A stretch of 64,000 nt of DNA from Mesostigma viride (GCA_009746045.1 RPFO01000418.1:993582-1057581); one strand, 5' to 3'; shown: positions 29,608-40,212, counted from the stretch's first letter. Notes: generated by a model not told the origin, from the letters alone. Program-made: numbers and translations.

Positions 29608-32600
29608 GTGTTTACCACTAATCTAGCTGCATGTGATGAGCTGGGTAGTTGTGTAGACAACAATTCTGCTGCGTGCATTGCTGCTGTGTTGCGTAGCGGC
29701 TTGTGCACAGACATTGTTACGCCTGCGGCAACGCGGGACCATGAACCCCCACCGACCAGTAATGCTGGTACTATGCAAGCTGGACTCATGCACGTCGACC
29801 GTGACGATGGGGGGTCACTGGCCACACCAGGTGAAGTCCTTTCCTTGACTGCTGTTGCTGCACGCTTGCATCATGTGTTAGGCCATGGGACCCACGCTAT
29901 CCGTTTTGCACGGGCACTGGCACCGGGGACTAAGTTGGCTAGCACGGTGCAGTCCATGTACAGTGGTTGTCACCAGTGTCAGTCCACTGCGCCTAAGCGT
30001 GCACGTAGGCATGTCAAACACCCACCCCTTGAGCGTGGTCACTTGGTGTGTGACATTTTGTTCCAGGACCAGGCTGTCTACTTGCTGGGAATAGACAGAT
30101 TTTCCCATTTTGTTTCAGTTGTCCCACTCAAGTCACAGCATGTTGGGGACCTCCTTGAGGGGATAGACCTGTTGGACTCCATGTTTAGCATGGTTACAGG
30201 GATGCAGTTTGATCAGCAATTCAAGTGGGCTGCCAAGGAACCTGGATATGAGTTTGTGGGAACAGTGGGGCGTGAGGACCACGAGTCACAAGGGATAGCG
30301 GAGAGAGCGGTACAGGAGTTTAAGCTGCTTGCTACCCGACGTGGGGACCACATGCCACACAGTGAATTCTCTAGTCGGCTCTTGTGGGCACTTGCCGTGT
30401 GTCGAAGTTTGAACAACCGTGTGCTGATGTCGACACAGGATGGGGTGTTGGTGACTGCCGAGGGTTTGCAGTTTGGCCAATATCACGATGTGGTGGTGGA
30501 TGTGTACAAAGACCACCTAGCATCCCGTTTTCAGCGCCTTGTCCAGTTGGATAGGCGACGTGGGGCTTATGAGCCCAGTGTGGGGCATGATGTTTGGCTG
30601 CACAAGGAAGGTGCCCTGGGTAAGCGTGGCAGGTGGCTTGGTCCAGCCAAGGTAATTTCTTGTGATGCTGCTATGCGTAAATGCGTGGTGGACTATGAGG
30701 GCACTGAGGTCACTATGGCTTGGAATAGGGTGAAGCCCTACATGCGTGATGTGGAGGCTTGGTCTAGAGTGTTGGAGTTGTACTCCGACCCTAGCAGGCT
30801 CTCTAGCACTGTGACTCCTCCTTCCTCTTCGGCTCCTGTATGTGACAATGCAGGGGACAGTGGTACTAGCGCGCCTAGTGGGGAAGCTGAGTTGGAGTTG
30901 CAGAGTGGGGACTATGATGATGATGTTGCTGTGGTAGCACACCACTTACACACCCTAGGGGTAGAACAGGCAGAGAGCTTGCGCGACAGCTTGCCTAACC
31001 TCCCCCCTTCTGGCGTTGGTCGGGAGGATCCCTGCGTTGGTAGGGATAGTACTCAGGGCAGTTCCTGTCTTGAGCGCCCAAGCCGTAAGGGCTTTCTCAC
31101 CCTTGCTGTAGAAAGGTTGATGCGTAAACCTCCTACAGACGCTTTGCAAAATCCCGTCAAGGCAGCGATGGTATCCGCATTTGGTACCCTGGGTGATCAG
31201 CATGGTATGAGGATGTTGGTAGATACGCAGGCGAGAACCTCCATTGTCTCATCCCTGCACTACAATCCTGTGAGACCCTCAGTGCACTGGGAGTGTGTGA
31301 CTGATTTTGCTGGCTCAACGAAGTTCCCTGTCCTTGGTGTCATTGATGTCAATGTGATGGGGGTGCTAGTTGAGTTTTGCGTGGTGGAAGGGTATAGTGG
31401 TCCACCAATCCTTGGTCAGAACTTCCTTGTACGGGAGGATGTCTGGGTCAACTCCACCTGCTTGCGGCGGGAGGGGCATGCTGATCTGCCTCTTGAGGAC
31501 TATGCTGTCATGTCTGACTGCCAACTTGTTGCTGTCATAGGCAACATTCGGCACGTGAACTATGCCCGTGAGAGTGATGTGCCGTTGGTAACTCAGTTGT
31601 TGCTTCCTAAACGTCCTAGCTTGGCTAGTCTCGGCATTGGACGTCATGATGTTGCTACCCAAAGCCCTATCTCTTACCATGATGCTGACGTGGAGTGTCA
31701 AACGGAGGAGGGGCTAGATGGGTGGACTAAGGCCATTATTGCGTCAGGTGAAAGGTGGCTTGCATACCGTGCTGTTGAACCGGTTGATGAAGTGCCCAGT
31801 GGTGCTCGCCTTTTGCGCCACAAGTGGACTTTGGAGCGTAAGTTGGTGCCTGACACAACAACTAGGGTGCCTTTTGTTCGCCCGGTGGTCCTAGAATTTT
31901 CAGGTACTAGTGATCTTCCGGACAATGCCATCTCAGCACCTGGGTTGATCAAGGATAATTGGCGCATGGTCCTGTCCTTCTACCTAGGCCAGCTCAACAA
32001 GGGACTTCCGTATGAGTCAGCCCTCATGGATTTCAGCAAAGCTTTTTTGAATGGTGATCCCAAGCTCGCTGAGAATGTGTGGGCTGGCACGACCCGCTTG
32101 TATGTGCGCTGTCCTCCCTTGTGGCAGCCTATCATGGGCAAGAAGTTTCTCCGTCTCTTGAAGGGTGTTGACGGTACTGTGACAGGTCCTCGGATTTGGC
32201 GCCTTTGCCTCGAGCGTCTTTTGCTTGATGTGATGCACATGTACTATCATGACCTGGACCCCTCTCTGTTTGTTGGCTCATGGGAGGGGCAGCCAGTTTT
32301 TGTGTTCATTCATGTCGATGATGTGGACTGCATGGGCCCCACACCGTGGCTAGACTGGTTTTGTGCCACTGTTGCTCAGCACTTCCCGGTCGGCAAGGTC
32401 ATTCGCCGCGTCTTGGACAAGTATGTCAAGTTCTGTGGCGTCGACACTATGCTCACCAAGGATGCCTCTGGCAGATATGTGATGAAGCTGCGTGCAGCGG
32501 GGGACTATGTTCAGGAGCTCATCACTCAGCTTTCATCCCTTACTAGTCAGTATATTCAGCCTGCTGAGTGTGGTTCTCTGCGGGGTAAGCTGAACTGGCT

Positions 32601-33246
32601 GGTCTCTACCGTCTCCCCTGACTTGGCGGTGCTTGCTCGGTTGCCAGATGACTTGATGTGCTCTCTTTCCCGCAATGTCATGTGTAAGTACATTTCTGCC
32701 TCCCCTGGGTTGGTCTTACATGGGGTGGACTATGAGCGGCCTATTCACTTGTCCGCGTATTGTGATAGCAGTTTGGATAGTGCTAATATCTCTAAGCTCC
32801 GTGGGCGCTGTGCCGCTGTGGTGCTTTTGAGTAATTCTGCCACTGTCCATGTCCCTGAATCTTCCCCTTCACCCTTTGCGTGGTTTTCTCGCTTACATCG
32901 GCGGGTGTATGTGGGTAGTGACACTGCAGAGGCTCGTGCCTTCTGCGAGACTGCTGAGGAGTTGATGTATTTCCGTGCGGTTCTTCGGTGGTGTTTGAAG
33001 TTTTGCCGTGTCATTCCACAGGTTGATACCACCATCTTCACGGATTCGCAGTCGCTGATTGACTTTTTGGCTGATCCTTATGCGCGCACGCGCAAGCTCG
33101 ACTTCCTTCGTGCCAAAGAATATAGTGACGCTGTTTCGCTGTACCATGTTCGCGACAATGATAACATTTCAGATGCTTTGACCAAGCTGTATGCCAAGGC
33201 TAGGCCTCAGTATGACAAGCTTCGTCTAGTTCAGGCGACACTTTAA
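29608..33246 (+). CDS. LTR1 Pol: integrase-protease-RT-RNase H
   Basis: An open frame of ~1,212 codons. It has no ATG at this point and is open back to 29545, so translation probably depends on a -1 shift from Gag within the 40-nt overlap. Order seen: an HHCC zinc region (HHVLGHGTH ... SGCHQCQ); the integrase core (VCDILFQ, MQFDQQFKW, GIAERAVQEFK); a linker; a retropepsin-like region with VDTQARTSIV (Asp at 31222) and a flap end PPILGQNFL; RT with DFSKAFLNGD and the catalytic box FIHVDDVD (31311 is upstream; the DD is at 32317-32322); and RNase H (AYCDSS, AEARAFCE, TDSQSLID, DALTKL). Two departures are notable: DTQ for DTG, and His in place of Tyr in the RT box. No internal stop. Confidence 0.92.
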   Translation: MFTTNLAACDELGSCVDNNSAACIAAVLRSGLCTDIVTPAATRDHEPPPTSNAGTMQAGLMHVDRDDGGSLATPGEVLSLTAVAARLHHVLGHGTHAIRFARALAPGTKLASTVQSMYSGCHQCQSTAPKRARRHVKHPPLERGHLVCDILFQDQAVYLLGIDRFSHFVSVVPLKSQHVGDLLEGIDLLDSMFSMVTGMQFDQQFKWAAKEPGYEFVGTVGREDHESQGIAERAVQEFKLLATRRGDHMPHSEFSSRLLWALAVCRSLNNRVLMSTQDGVLVTAEGLQFGQYHDVVVDVYKDHLASRFQRLVQLDRRRGAYEPSVGHDVWLHKEGALGKRGRWLGPAKVISCDAAMRKCVVDYEGTEVTMAWNRVKPYMRDVEAWSRVLELYSDPSRLSSTVTPPSSSAPVCDNAGDSGTSAPSGEAELELQSGDYDDDVAVVAHHLHTLGVEQAESLRDSLPNLPPSGVGREDPCVGRDSTQGSSCLERPSRKGFLTLAVERLMRKPPTDALQNPVKAAMVSAFGTLGDQHGMRMLVDTQARTSIVSSLHYNPVRPSVHWECVTDFAGSTKFPVLGVIDVNVMGVLVEFCVVEGYSGPPILGQNFLVREDVWVNSTCLRREGHADLPLEDYAVMSDCQLVAVIGNIRHVNYARESDVPLVTQLLLPKRPSLASLGIGRHDVATQSPISYHDADVECQTEEGLDGWTKAIIASGERWLAYRAVEPVDEVPSGARLLRHKWTLERKLVPDTTTRVPFVRPVVLEFSGTSDLPDNAISAPGLIKDNWRMVLSFYLGQLNKGLPYESALMDFSKAFLNGDPKLAENVWAGTTRLYVRCPPLWQPIMGKKFLRLLKGVDGTVTGPRIWRLCLERLLLDVMHMYYHDLDPSLFVGSWEGQPVFVFIHVDDVDCMGPTPWLDWFCATVAQHFPVGKVIRRVLDKYVKFCGVDTMLTKDASGRYVMKLRAAGDYVQELITQLSSLTSQYIQPAECGSLRGKLNWLVSTVSPDLAVLARLPDDLMCSLSRNVMCKYISASPGLVLHGVDYERPIHLSAYCDSSLDSANISKLRGRCAAVVLLSNSATVHVPESSPSPFAWFSRLHRRVYVGSDTAEARAFCETAEELMYFRAVLRWCLKFCRVIPQVDTTIFTDSQSLIDFLADPYARTRKLDFLRAKEYSDAVSLYHVRDNDNISDALTKLYAKARPQYDKLRLVQATL

Positions 33247-33647
33247 ATTGTCCCTGTCTGATTTCAGGGTTACATCTTGCCCTGGCTGATGTGTGTTTTC
33301 ACTCTTTTCTGAATTTCCTATTTAAAATTGGCATTGACCATGGCCTTGATGCTTCTCTCTGCGGGAGAGTTGCATACTATGTAATGGGCTCTTGTCTGGG
33401 TTTTCACCCGTTGATGCTTGGCGGTGGCCGGCATACTATGTTTCCGGGTTTCCCCAGTGTGGTACGATGAATAAATGACTTGCCATAATGATGTGTGTCT
33501 TGCACATGCATCCAAGTTCATGCGACCGCTATGCTTGTTGGTGTTGTTTCCCAACAAGACTTTGCCACTACTAGGATTGTGAAGTCGGTGACTGGGATGC
33601 GGCCGTACCGATCATCTTGAGTACATCCCTGTCCGTACCGACTCACA

Positions 33648-33663
33648 AAGAAAAAGAAGTCGG
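33648..33663 (+). promoter_or_regulatory. LTR1 polypurine tract
   Basis: AAAGAAAAAGAAG followed by TCGG abuts the 3' LTR (begins 33664). The comparable tract of LTR2 (AAAGAAAAGAAGGGA, 58930-58944) is similar in sequence and place. It is the presumed plus-strand primer. Confidence 0.75.
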
Positions 33664-33939
33664 AGTTGTACTGTGTAGTTCTACTCAGTACCCTAAATCC
33701 TAGTGTGGACGCCGCGCCGTCAGCATCTTTGCTGCGACGGAATCTTGTGAACGGCATCTAGCGTCGCGCCGAGGAATCTCGGACTATGTTAAGCAAGTCC
33801 AATGCACGATGATAAGTTAATGAGAAATAAATGCAACGTGACGGCGGACGAGGTAGCCGCCTGCGTGTTCCTCTGCGTAGCACCAAAGCACTTGCCTCTC
33901 GACGAAGAGCGTTGGTATCCAAAACACATTATTGCAACT
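33664..33939 (+). repeat. LTR1 3' LTR
   Basis: Identical over 276 bp to the 5' LTR and followed directly by the duplicated target GTGTG and continuing satellite. Confidence 0.93.
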
Positions 33940-34440
33940 GTGTGGAGTACATAGTCACTCCTTCCTATGTAATACGGGCGTGTCTCACCGCGTCGGCAGT
34001 CCCCTATTCGGAAATCCCGGATCATATGTACTCCGGACTATGTACTCTTGGAGTACATAGTGTGCCACCCTATGTACTCTTGGAGCACATAGTGTGGAGT
34101 ACATAGTCACTCCTTCCTATGTAATACGGGCGTGTCTCACCGCGTCGGCAGTCCCCTATTCGGAAATCCCGGATCATATGTACTCCGGACTATGTACTCT
34201 TGGAGTACATAGTGTGCCACCCTATGTACTCTTGGAGTACATAGTGTGGAGTACATAGTCACTCCTTCCTATGTAACACGGGCGTGTCTCACCGCGTCGG
34301 CAGTCCCCTATTCGGAAATCCCGGATCATATGAACTCCGGACTATGTACTCGTGGAGTACATAGTGTGCCACCCTATGTACTCTTGGAGTACATAGGGTG
34401 GAGTACATAGTCACACCTTCCTATGTAATACGGGGGTGTA
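33940..34440. repeat. 152-bp palindrome-rich satellite, ~3.3 units
   Basis: GTGTGGAGTACATAGTCAC starts at 33940, 34092 and 34244, with a variant at 34396; the period is exactly 152 bp. Each unit contains inverted pairs such as CTATGTACTC / GAGTACATAG separated by TTG, so units can form hairpins. The array is the insertion site of LTR1. Confidence 0.93.
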
Positions 34441-34662
34441 ATCATATGTAATCATGTGTAATCATCGGTAAAAATCGGTAATCATTTGTCCTTTTTTGGT
34501 AATCATGTACGTGTAATCATGTGTAATCATGTGTAATCATCGGTAAAAATCGGTAATCATTTGTCCTTTTTTGGTAATCATGTACGTGTAATCATGTGTA
34601 ATCATGTGTAATCATCGGTAAAAATCGGTAATCATTTGTCCTTTTTTGGTAATCATTTCGGT
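34437..34662. repeat. 75-bp tandem repeat built on GTAATCAT
   Basis: TTGTCCTTTTTTGGTAATCA recurs at about 34486, 34561 and 34636, period 75 bp. Inside each unit GTGTAATCAT and CGGTAAAAATCGGTAATCAT are themselves repeated. It directly follows the 152-bp satellite. Confidence 0.9.
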
Positions 34663-34802
34663 CAGGGTCACGTGTGCTTGTCTGCATGATCGATCGTCCA
34701 GACAAGCTGCACTGCCCCCAAGACCCTAAGTTACACAAGATGATGTTGTTGGGTGTTGAAATGGAACAACGAAGGTCGAAAGCCTGCGCTTAATGTAAAT
34801 TA

Positions 34803-35870
34803 TTAATTAATGCGCTTACCCGGGGTCTCGAATTGCTTGGTCTCCTGGACGATGGTGCTGTTCCACACCGCGCTCCTCGCCTTCAGTTGAGCCGGCGTGT
34901 AGTCCTCGTCGAGGCTGAAGTCGCCGGGCTGGAGCAGACGACGTGCTCCCAGCACGAGGCGTTTGTCGTGCATGGAGGCCATGGTGACGACGACCAGGCC
35001 CGGAGGGCCTGGCAGCCGAATGGCTCGTTCAATGACAACACGGTTCTGGAGCTGCATCTTCCCCAGAAACGCTGGGCCGCGCAGCTCCTCGGCAAGTGAG
35101 TGTGCTGTCTCATGTGCTGCCGCGCCTGTCTGGAAGCCTTTGATTACCATATTGCGCTGGCGTTGCTGCACTGCATTCTGGGTGACCGCAGCGGTAGCTG
35201 CAGACTTGGCCGCCTGTTGAACGATGGTGGTCAACTGCTTGCCGGTGACGTCGGCAAACGTGGTAGTTTTGGCGGGGGCTGCCATGGCTTTCTTCAGCTC
35301 CAGCAATTGTGCCGTCGCAGCTGCAGACGCCTCCGTCAGGACCTTAATGTCGCCCTGCACGGTCGTAAAAGACTGTGCGACGTCCTGCAGCTGCACGTTA
35401 ACATCGGTCGCGGGGGCTGGCCTGGCAATGGTCGTCGCCGGCAGCTCGACAAGTTCAGGGCAGCACGAAATAAGACAGGCAAGCCGACGCTGGCGCTCAT
35501 CCCAATGAGGCCATTCATCCGAAGCAGCCTCCATAACCTGGCCGCTCTTAGGGTGGCGAATCGGGGCGTCGTTGTCGTTGCGGAGCTTCAGCACGCTTGT
35601 CACAGCGGCGTCATTGTAGGCGAGTAAGGTATCGATGTCTGCCAGGCTCAAACGCTGGCCTGGCATGTAGAATGAGGAAGAAATGGCGTCCGGCAAGGAG
35701 GTTTCAGCAGCTATCGGAGTTGCTTCCGAAGTCTTGGATCGCTTGTTAGCGGCGTTCTTGGCGACGACAATGTCGTGGGCGATTTTGTTTGCAGCAATCT
35801 GGGCATCAATAGAATCGGCGGCAAGAGCTGAAGACGATGCGGGGACCTCCATAGCTACGTTTAATAGCAC
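34803..35870 (-). pseudogene. ORF1-only LINE piece with TTAATTAAT end
   Basis: A minus-strand frame of 355 codons opens at 35870, with a better-placed ATG at 35851 (GTAGCTATGG). The middle is Ala/Thr-rich and helical. The C-terminal part RNMVIKGFQTGAAAHETAHS, FLGKMQLQNRVVIERAIRL, PGPPGLVVVTMASMHDKR and DEDYTPAQLKARSAVWN aligns with the RRM-like half of LINE-A ORF1. It stops just after that domain and is followed at once by ATTAATTAATAATTTA, resembling the LINE tail. No RT is present in either direction. It is either a truncated LINE copy or a non-autonomous ORF1-only element. Confidence 0.8.
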
Positions 35871-36074
35871 CTAGACGAGGGCAGGGGGCGCAGGCACACT
35901 GATCACGTGCGTGGTGCCGCCATAATGTGCAGAAAAATAGCGAGATCTGCTGGGCAGGCCGCTGGCGATAACTTGCGAAATCCTGGGCGATGGCTGCCAA
36001 AAATTAGATCGGCGTGTTTGTCATCAAAAGGCGAGTCTATTGCAATTTACCCGACCAAATTTCATCATGGATGG

Positions 36075-36418
36075 ATGGAGGGAGGGAGGGAGGGAGGGAG
36101 GGAGGGAGGGAGGGAGGGAGGGAGGGAGGGAGGGAGGGAGGGAGGGAGGGAGGGAGGGAGGGAGGGAGGGAGGGAGGGAGGGAGGGAGGGAGGGAGGGAG
36201 GGAGGGAGGGAGGGAGGGAGGGAGGGAGGGAGGGAGGGAGGGAGGGAGGGAGGGAGGGAGGGAGGGAGGGAGGGAGGAGGGAGGAGGGAGGGAGGGAGGG
36301 AGGGAGGGAGGGAGGGAGGGAGGGAGGGAGGGAGGGAGGGAGGGAGGGAGGGAGGGAGGGAGGGAGGGAGGGAGGGAGGGAGGGAGGGAGGGAGGGAGGG
36401 AGGGAGGGAGGGAGGGAG
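36075..36418. repeat. (GGGA)n microsatellite, ~340 bp
   Basis: An almost perfect GGGA/TCCC tract with one interruption near 36271-36285. It starts in ATGGATGGATGG and ends GGGAGAGACAAC. All frames stay open (GREGGREG or PPSLPPSL); these are not genes. The G-strand could form quadruplexes. Confidence 0.97.
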
Positions 36419-36766
36419 AGACAACTTTGTATATTATCAAGGAGACAACTTTGTATATAAGATTAGAGTGAGATCAGCTAGTCTTCGCGGCTCAGTTCTA
36501 ATGCACCCACCCCCATCAGTCCATGGAATACGTGCTCCTGCTCCAGATCCTTAATTAAGGCCAAAATGAGTCCCTTCCAAACAACGTTTGCACTTAGATA
36601 GTTAGACGAATTATGCCCGACGAAGCTGGAACTTAACAGCCACAATGAATTACGGTTGTTCAGACCTTGTACAACGCCTCAGGGCATTTGGAGCCCTGAA
36701 TGGTAACAAATGCTAACAAGGTAGTGTTGCTATCAATAATGATTTTAAAAATTAATATGATGTCAT

Positions 36767-36926
36767 TAATTAATTAATTAGTTATCAACATCACTCCGTT
36801 GGGAGTAAATGTAGCACATATCCCTGAGAAGGGGCATATGGCTTTTAATACATTCTAGGCTACTTCATGCAAGGGTGGGAATGTAAGCTACCCCTGCTCT
36901 AGGTGCACCAGGGCACCTGCACCACC
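36767..36926 (-). mobile_element. 5'-truncated LINE-B 3' end, 160 bp
   Basis: CATCACTCCGTTGGGAGTA through CTACCCCTGCTCTAGGTGCAC matches the 3' UTR of the LINE-B copies near 43495-43870 and 57560-58085. It is preceded by ATTAATTAATTAG (tail on the minus strand) and flanked by ATGTCAT at 36760-36766 and 36927-36933. The second copy of the host repeat lacks it (near 40440), giving an empty site. Confidence 0.85.
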
Positions 36927-37205
36927 ATGTCATATTACAACCAAAACTGGTCGTCATCATGCAAGCATCTGAAGCATGGTCGCAAAACTTCGTGTGCAAA
37001 ATCTCATGTCATAAGGAGCCCAACATTATGACAATTGCCAGGCTTTGTAAAGATTTTTGATTTAACGATGACTACAGCACAAACAGTGAGCGAAACCCTG
37101 GTGCATGTGAATGCCTGAGTGGCGACTGTTCCTAACAGAATGCAAGATGTAAGGTAGACATTGCGAGTATGCCACAAATGTGTGATGTGCAGTGCACATG
37201 CATGT

Positions 37206-37262
37206 GAGCAACCATGGTCCGGATTCTCCCGATTTCTGGCCTGCGCTGGTTGTCTCCTTGAT
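37206..37262 (+). repeat. Dispersed micro-repeat, copy B (with empty site)
   Basis: GAGCAACC then ATG at 37214 opens the same 48-nt, 15-codon frame as copy A, identical to its TGA (37259-37261). In the homologous repeat at about 40780-40800 the text goes from GTGCATGTCCATA directly to TGTATACCCC. The same TGTATACCCC follows TTGA here, so the micro-repeat is an insertion of about 50-60 nt. Confidence 0.88.
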
Positions 37263-38351
37263 GTATACCCCATGACACCATACTTCTAAACTACTTAAGA
37301 ACCTTGGCACATTGCAAAATGGGAAAGAAAGCTGAACAATACATGCAACATCACTCACTGACACAGCCATGTGATTGCTACCAACACGTACCATGTACAT
37401 CCTGTGTGAAATTATTGGCAACGACACGCCAAGCAAACGCCAAGGTATAGTATAACTGCGACAGGCTGGCACATGTCACCTGGCATCCACATATGCTCAC
37501 CCCAAGGCATTGGCATATCCCCATGTCTATATCCGTTGCCCTTTGTGCGTACCGAGTCACCCATGCAGTCACCCACCCATGCATCCGCCTGGCCCACCCA
37601 CACAAGTACTCATACACTTGCGCACCTGCGTACCCAGCCACCCACTGGTCCACCCACCCGGTGACCCAGCCAGCCAGCCACGCACCTACTAAACCAACCT
37701 ATCTAACCACTCGTGCACCCAGGCACCCAGCCACATACCCACCCACTGGGACATCCACCCACCCAGCTAGCCACATATGCAATCTACCCACCTAGGCAAT
37801 AAGGAGGCATTCACCCATCCTTTTATCCAGGCACCCATTACTAAAACCACGCAGCCACCTAACCACCCAGCCAGCTGGCCCCATGTGTGCCCACCAGGCC
37901 GCCCACCCCTGACCCACCCACGCCCCTTCCCACTCGACCACTCTTTCCCCCCATACCCTTATACCCACCGACCTGCACCCACTCACCCTCACACATCCAC
38001 ATCCTCTCAGCCAGTCACCCACCCATCTCACCCCTAACATGCACAGCCCTCCACCCGCGATAGGTGAGTCGATCCCAACTACAAAACCACCCACCCACCC
38101 ATATCCGTGCACCCACCCACCCATCTACCTTCCCCATCGCTCACCCCACCCACTTCTAATCACAGCTACACATCCACCCGCCACAAACCAACGGTGCAAA
38201 TCCTCCAGCCCATGCAACAGTTTCACTCAGGCATCCAACAATGCACCCACCTAGGAGTTCCCAAACCCCGTCGATCCCCCAGCCACCTGGCGATTCACTT
38301 ATAAGCAACCACCCTTGCACCCATCCACCCACCATAACCACCCACCCACCC

Positions 38352-38483
38352 CCCCTCCCTCCCTCCCTCCCTCCCTCCCTCCCTCCCTCCCTCCCTCCCT
38401 CCCTCCCTCCCTCCCTCCCTCCCTCCCTCCCTCCCTCCCTCCCTCCCTCCCTCCCTCCCTCCCTCCCTCCCTCCCTCCCTCCC
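38352..38483. repeat. (CCCT)n microsatellite, ~130 bp
   Basis: A perfect CTCC/GGAG tract embedded in C-rich CCACCCACC sequence of the 1.8-kb repeat. It is absent from the second copy near 41930. Both strands stay open in all frames as an artefact. Confidence 0.97.
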
Positions 38484-38512
38484 GCCACCCCACCCACCCA
38501 CCCTCTCCAACT

Positions 38513-39480
38513 GCATGTGGACTGCCTCTCCCAGCGACTCGGCCAGCCGTTTGAGTGTGTTTGGGACCATATGCTGATGCCCATGGATATTACGCGCGCC
38601 ATCAACCAGGCAACACCAGTGACACTTGAGCTCCTTGTTATCCTTCTCATCGGATGTACTGACGACACCCTGCACAATTACAGCTCACAAGGCAACTAAC
38701 ATGCTGGAGGAACGCATCCGCCGCAGTGGACGTCAGTAACGGATGTTGCAATGTTGCTGGAGGGAGGTCAATCGACCGCACCCGTACATACAAGGGGCAA
38801 TTATTGATGCGTCATACCCAAAACAGGAAGAAAATGTGGCACAACTAACCTTGCCATCAACATGGATGGACGGAGTTGGAGACCAACTGCAGCGCGGCAT
38901 TCGCAAGGGCACAGGCTGTGTTGTTCAGCAGGTCCACCGCTGGACTGCCCGATGCCGAGTCCAGGTTCTTCCTTACACAAACTCTCCACAAGCGTGATTG
39001 TCGCGTCCTTGGCTGCCAACTGCGGAAAGGAGGCCAGTGCTCGCTTCAGCAGGAACTCGGCAATTGCAATCACGGTGGGCCCTGGCACGATTTGCAGGCC
39101 TACACATGCTTGCCCCGCATGTGCCTCCCCCACGTGTGCATCCACCGCAGTTGACGTGCTCGCTCGCAGCTCCCACTACCGCTGGCTTCGTTGCCATGTT
39201 CCTCCACCCGTTGCCTCTTGCATCTTAGCTGTTCCTCGCGCTTCTCCGCAGCCTCTCTTTCCCTCTCTTCCTCTCTCTTTTCTGCTGCCGTTCATGCCTT
39301 GCTCCAGATATAGATGTGGCTGCTTAGGCGTTCAATCTGCATCACAGAATTGGACGATATGCACGTCAAAGGAAAGCCAACCAAGCAGCAACATTACCAA
39401 CAATGTAGCGGGAGGGTCAGTGCAGAGGCCAGCAACATAACTGCCTTAGTCTTGTACTCCTACCATACACATTAGGGAAG
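38513..39480. other. Possible coding remnants, unassigned
   Basis: Beyond the end of the 1.8-kb repeat, both strands show frames with plausible protein texture. Examples are the plus frame DCLSQRLGQPFECVWDHMLM at about 38519-38690 and a minus frame VPGPTVIAIAEFLLKRALA with FPQLAAKDATITLVESLCKE at 38801-39145. Minus-strand text near 39190-39290 is rich in Glu/Arg (REEEREREAAEKREEQ), a coiled-coil pattern. None was recognised as a family, and exon limits cannot be set from sequence. Confidence 0.3.
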
Positions 39481-39548
39481 ACTGCTGGCATGGCAGCCTG
39501 CATCACAGCAATGAATTGCCGCCAACTAAAATAAGAGAGTGACTCACC

Positions 39549-39760
39549 GCTACTCTTCCCTGAAGCCGACTGGTCACACCTCCATTGTGGCGTTGTTTTA
39601 CCACTTTAAGGCTCTTCCACAGCGTGCGATTTTGTTGATGCCATTTTCTCAATTCCTGTAGCATATATTTTGCCCCCGCCGCACGCTTCCATGGGTTGCC
39701 ATGTACATCATACTTTGCTGATGCTGCAGAGAAGTCAAGCGGTTCTTTGCATTCCCTCAC
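39549..39760 (-). CDS. Candidate exon of an unrecognised minus-strand gene
   Basis: The minus frame SAASAKYDVHGNPWKRAAGA continues KYMLQELRKWHQQNRTLWKS and RHNGGVTSRLQGRVA. It then meets a consensus donor GTGAGT (about 39544-39549 on the plus map). An acceptor-like ctctgcag precedes it on the minus strand (about 39724-39731), with an alternative at tacag further upstream. The basic, Trp-containing helical text could be DNA-binding, as in transposases, but I cannot assign it. The start and partner exons are unknown; the Glu/Arg-rich section near 39200-39290 would lie downstream of it. Confidence 0.35.
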
Positions 39761-40212
39761 CTGTATTCAACGGCAACGCCAAAACGGAATGCCAACGAAT
39801 GCGGAGCGGGGGAACAAGGCATAAATCAACGCATGGTGAACGGCAGATGCTGAGGCAGACACGACAATGCACTGGGTGCATGGCAACCATGTGAACACTG
39901 ATGGTAGCATTCACATGCCTAACAAGCATTTTCTCTGTTTCCCCTGGGTTAGAGTGTAAGGCCTATGCAAACCCAGCTAAACAACAAAACAACACATCCT
40001 AAACTGCGCTAACTGACATGGGCAACAAACATGGCCAATGGACACAACACCTTGAAATGGCCTTTTTTTTACATAAATTATGGCCCATGGCAAGTTTATT
40101 GTCCGATTGACCTAGGATTGGATCCCACCACTCCCCGGGATGTGTCTGGCTAGTGGTGGAGTAGTTGAGTCAAAATGTTAAGTTTACATGGTACTCCCTG
40201 CTTAAGTTAACT
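39761..40212. other. Intergenic, nothing recognised
   Basis: About 450 bp without recognisable features other than a T-run at 40061-40070. Confidence 0.4.

Larger units (their letters stand above)
28055..33939 (+). mobile_element. LTR1: intact copia-type LTR retrotransposon, 5.9 kb
   Basis: Two 276-bp LTRs (28055-28330, 33664-33939) compare as identical base for base and are flanked by GTGTG at 28050-28054 and 33940-33944. Between them lie gag (28358-29584), pol (29608-33246) and a purine tract (AAAGAAAAAGAAG) just before the 3' LTR. Integrase precedes RT and the RT/RNase H set is Ty1/copia-like, but the protease lies between integrase and RT. LTR termini are AGTTG...CAACT, not TG...CA. Identical LTRs and open frames imply a very recent, possibly active element. 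Confidence 0.95.
36542..38512 (+). repeat. ~1.8-kb dispersed repeat, copy 1 (with insertions)
   Basis: It aligns collinearly with 40213-41962. Shared anchors include TTGGAGCCCT near 36690/40350, AATGCCTGAGTGG near 37110/40705, CATGTCACCTGGCATCCAC near 37470/41000, a long degenerate CCCACCCACC-type C-rich section, and CACCCTCTCCAACTGC at the end. Copy 1 has extra DNA at 36767-36926 (a LINE-B 3' end), 37206-37262 (micro-repeat) and the (CCCT)n tract. No coding content was recognised. Confidence 0.8.

Noticed and set aside
35907..36554. Gly-Arg-Glu-rich or Pro-Ser-Leu-rich proteins over (GGGA)n and (CCCT)n
   Set aside because: Simple-sequence artefacts open on both strands. The same holds for VCVC/SLSL frames at 61537-62090.
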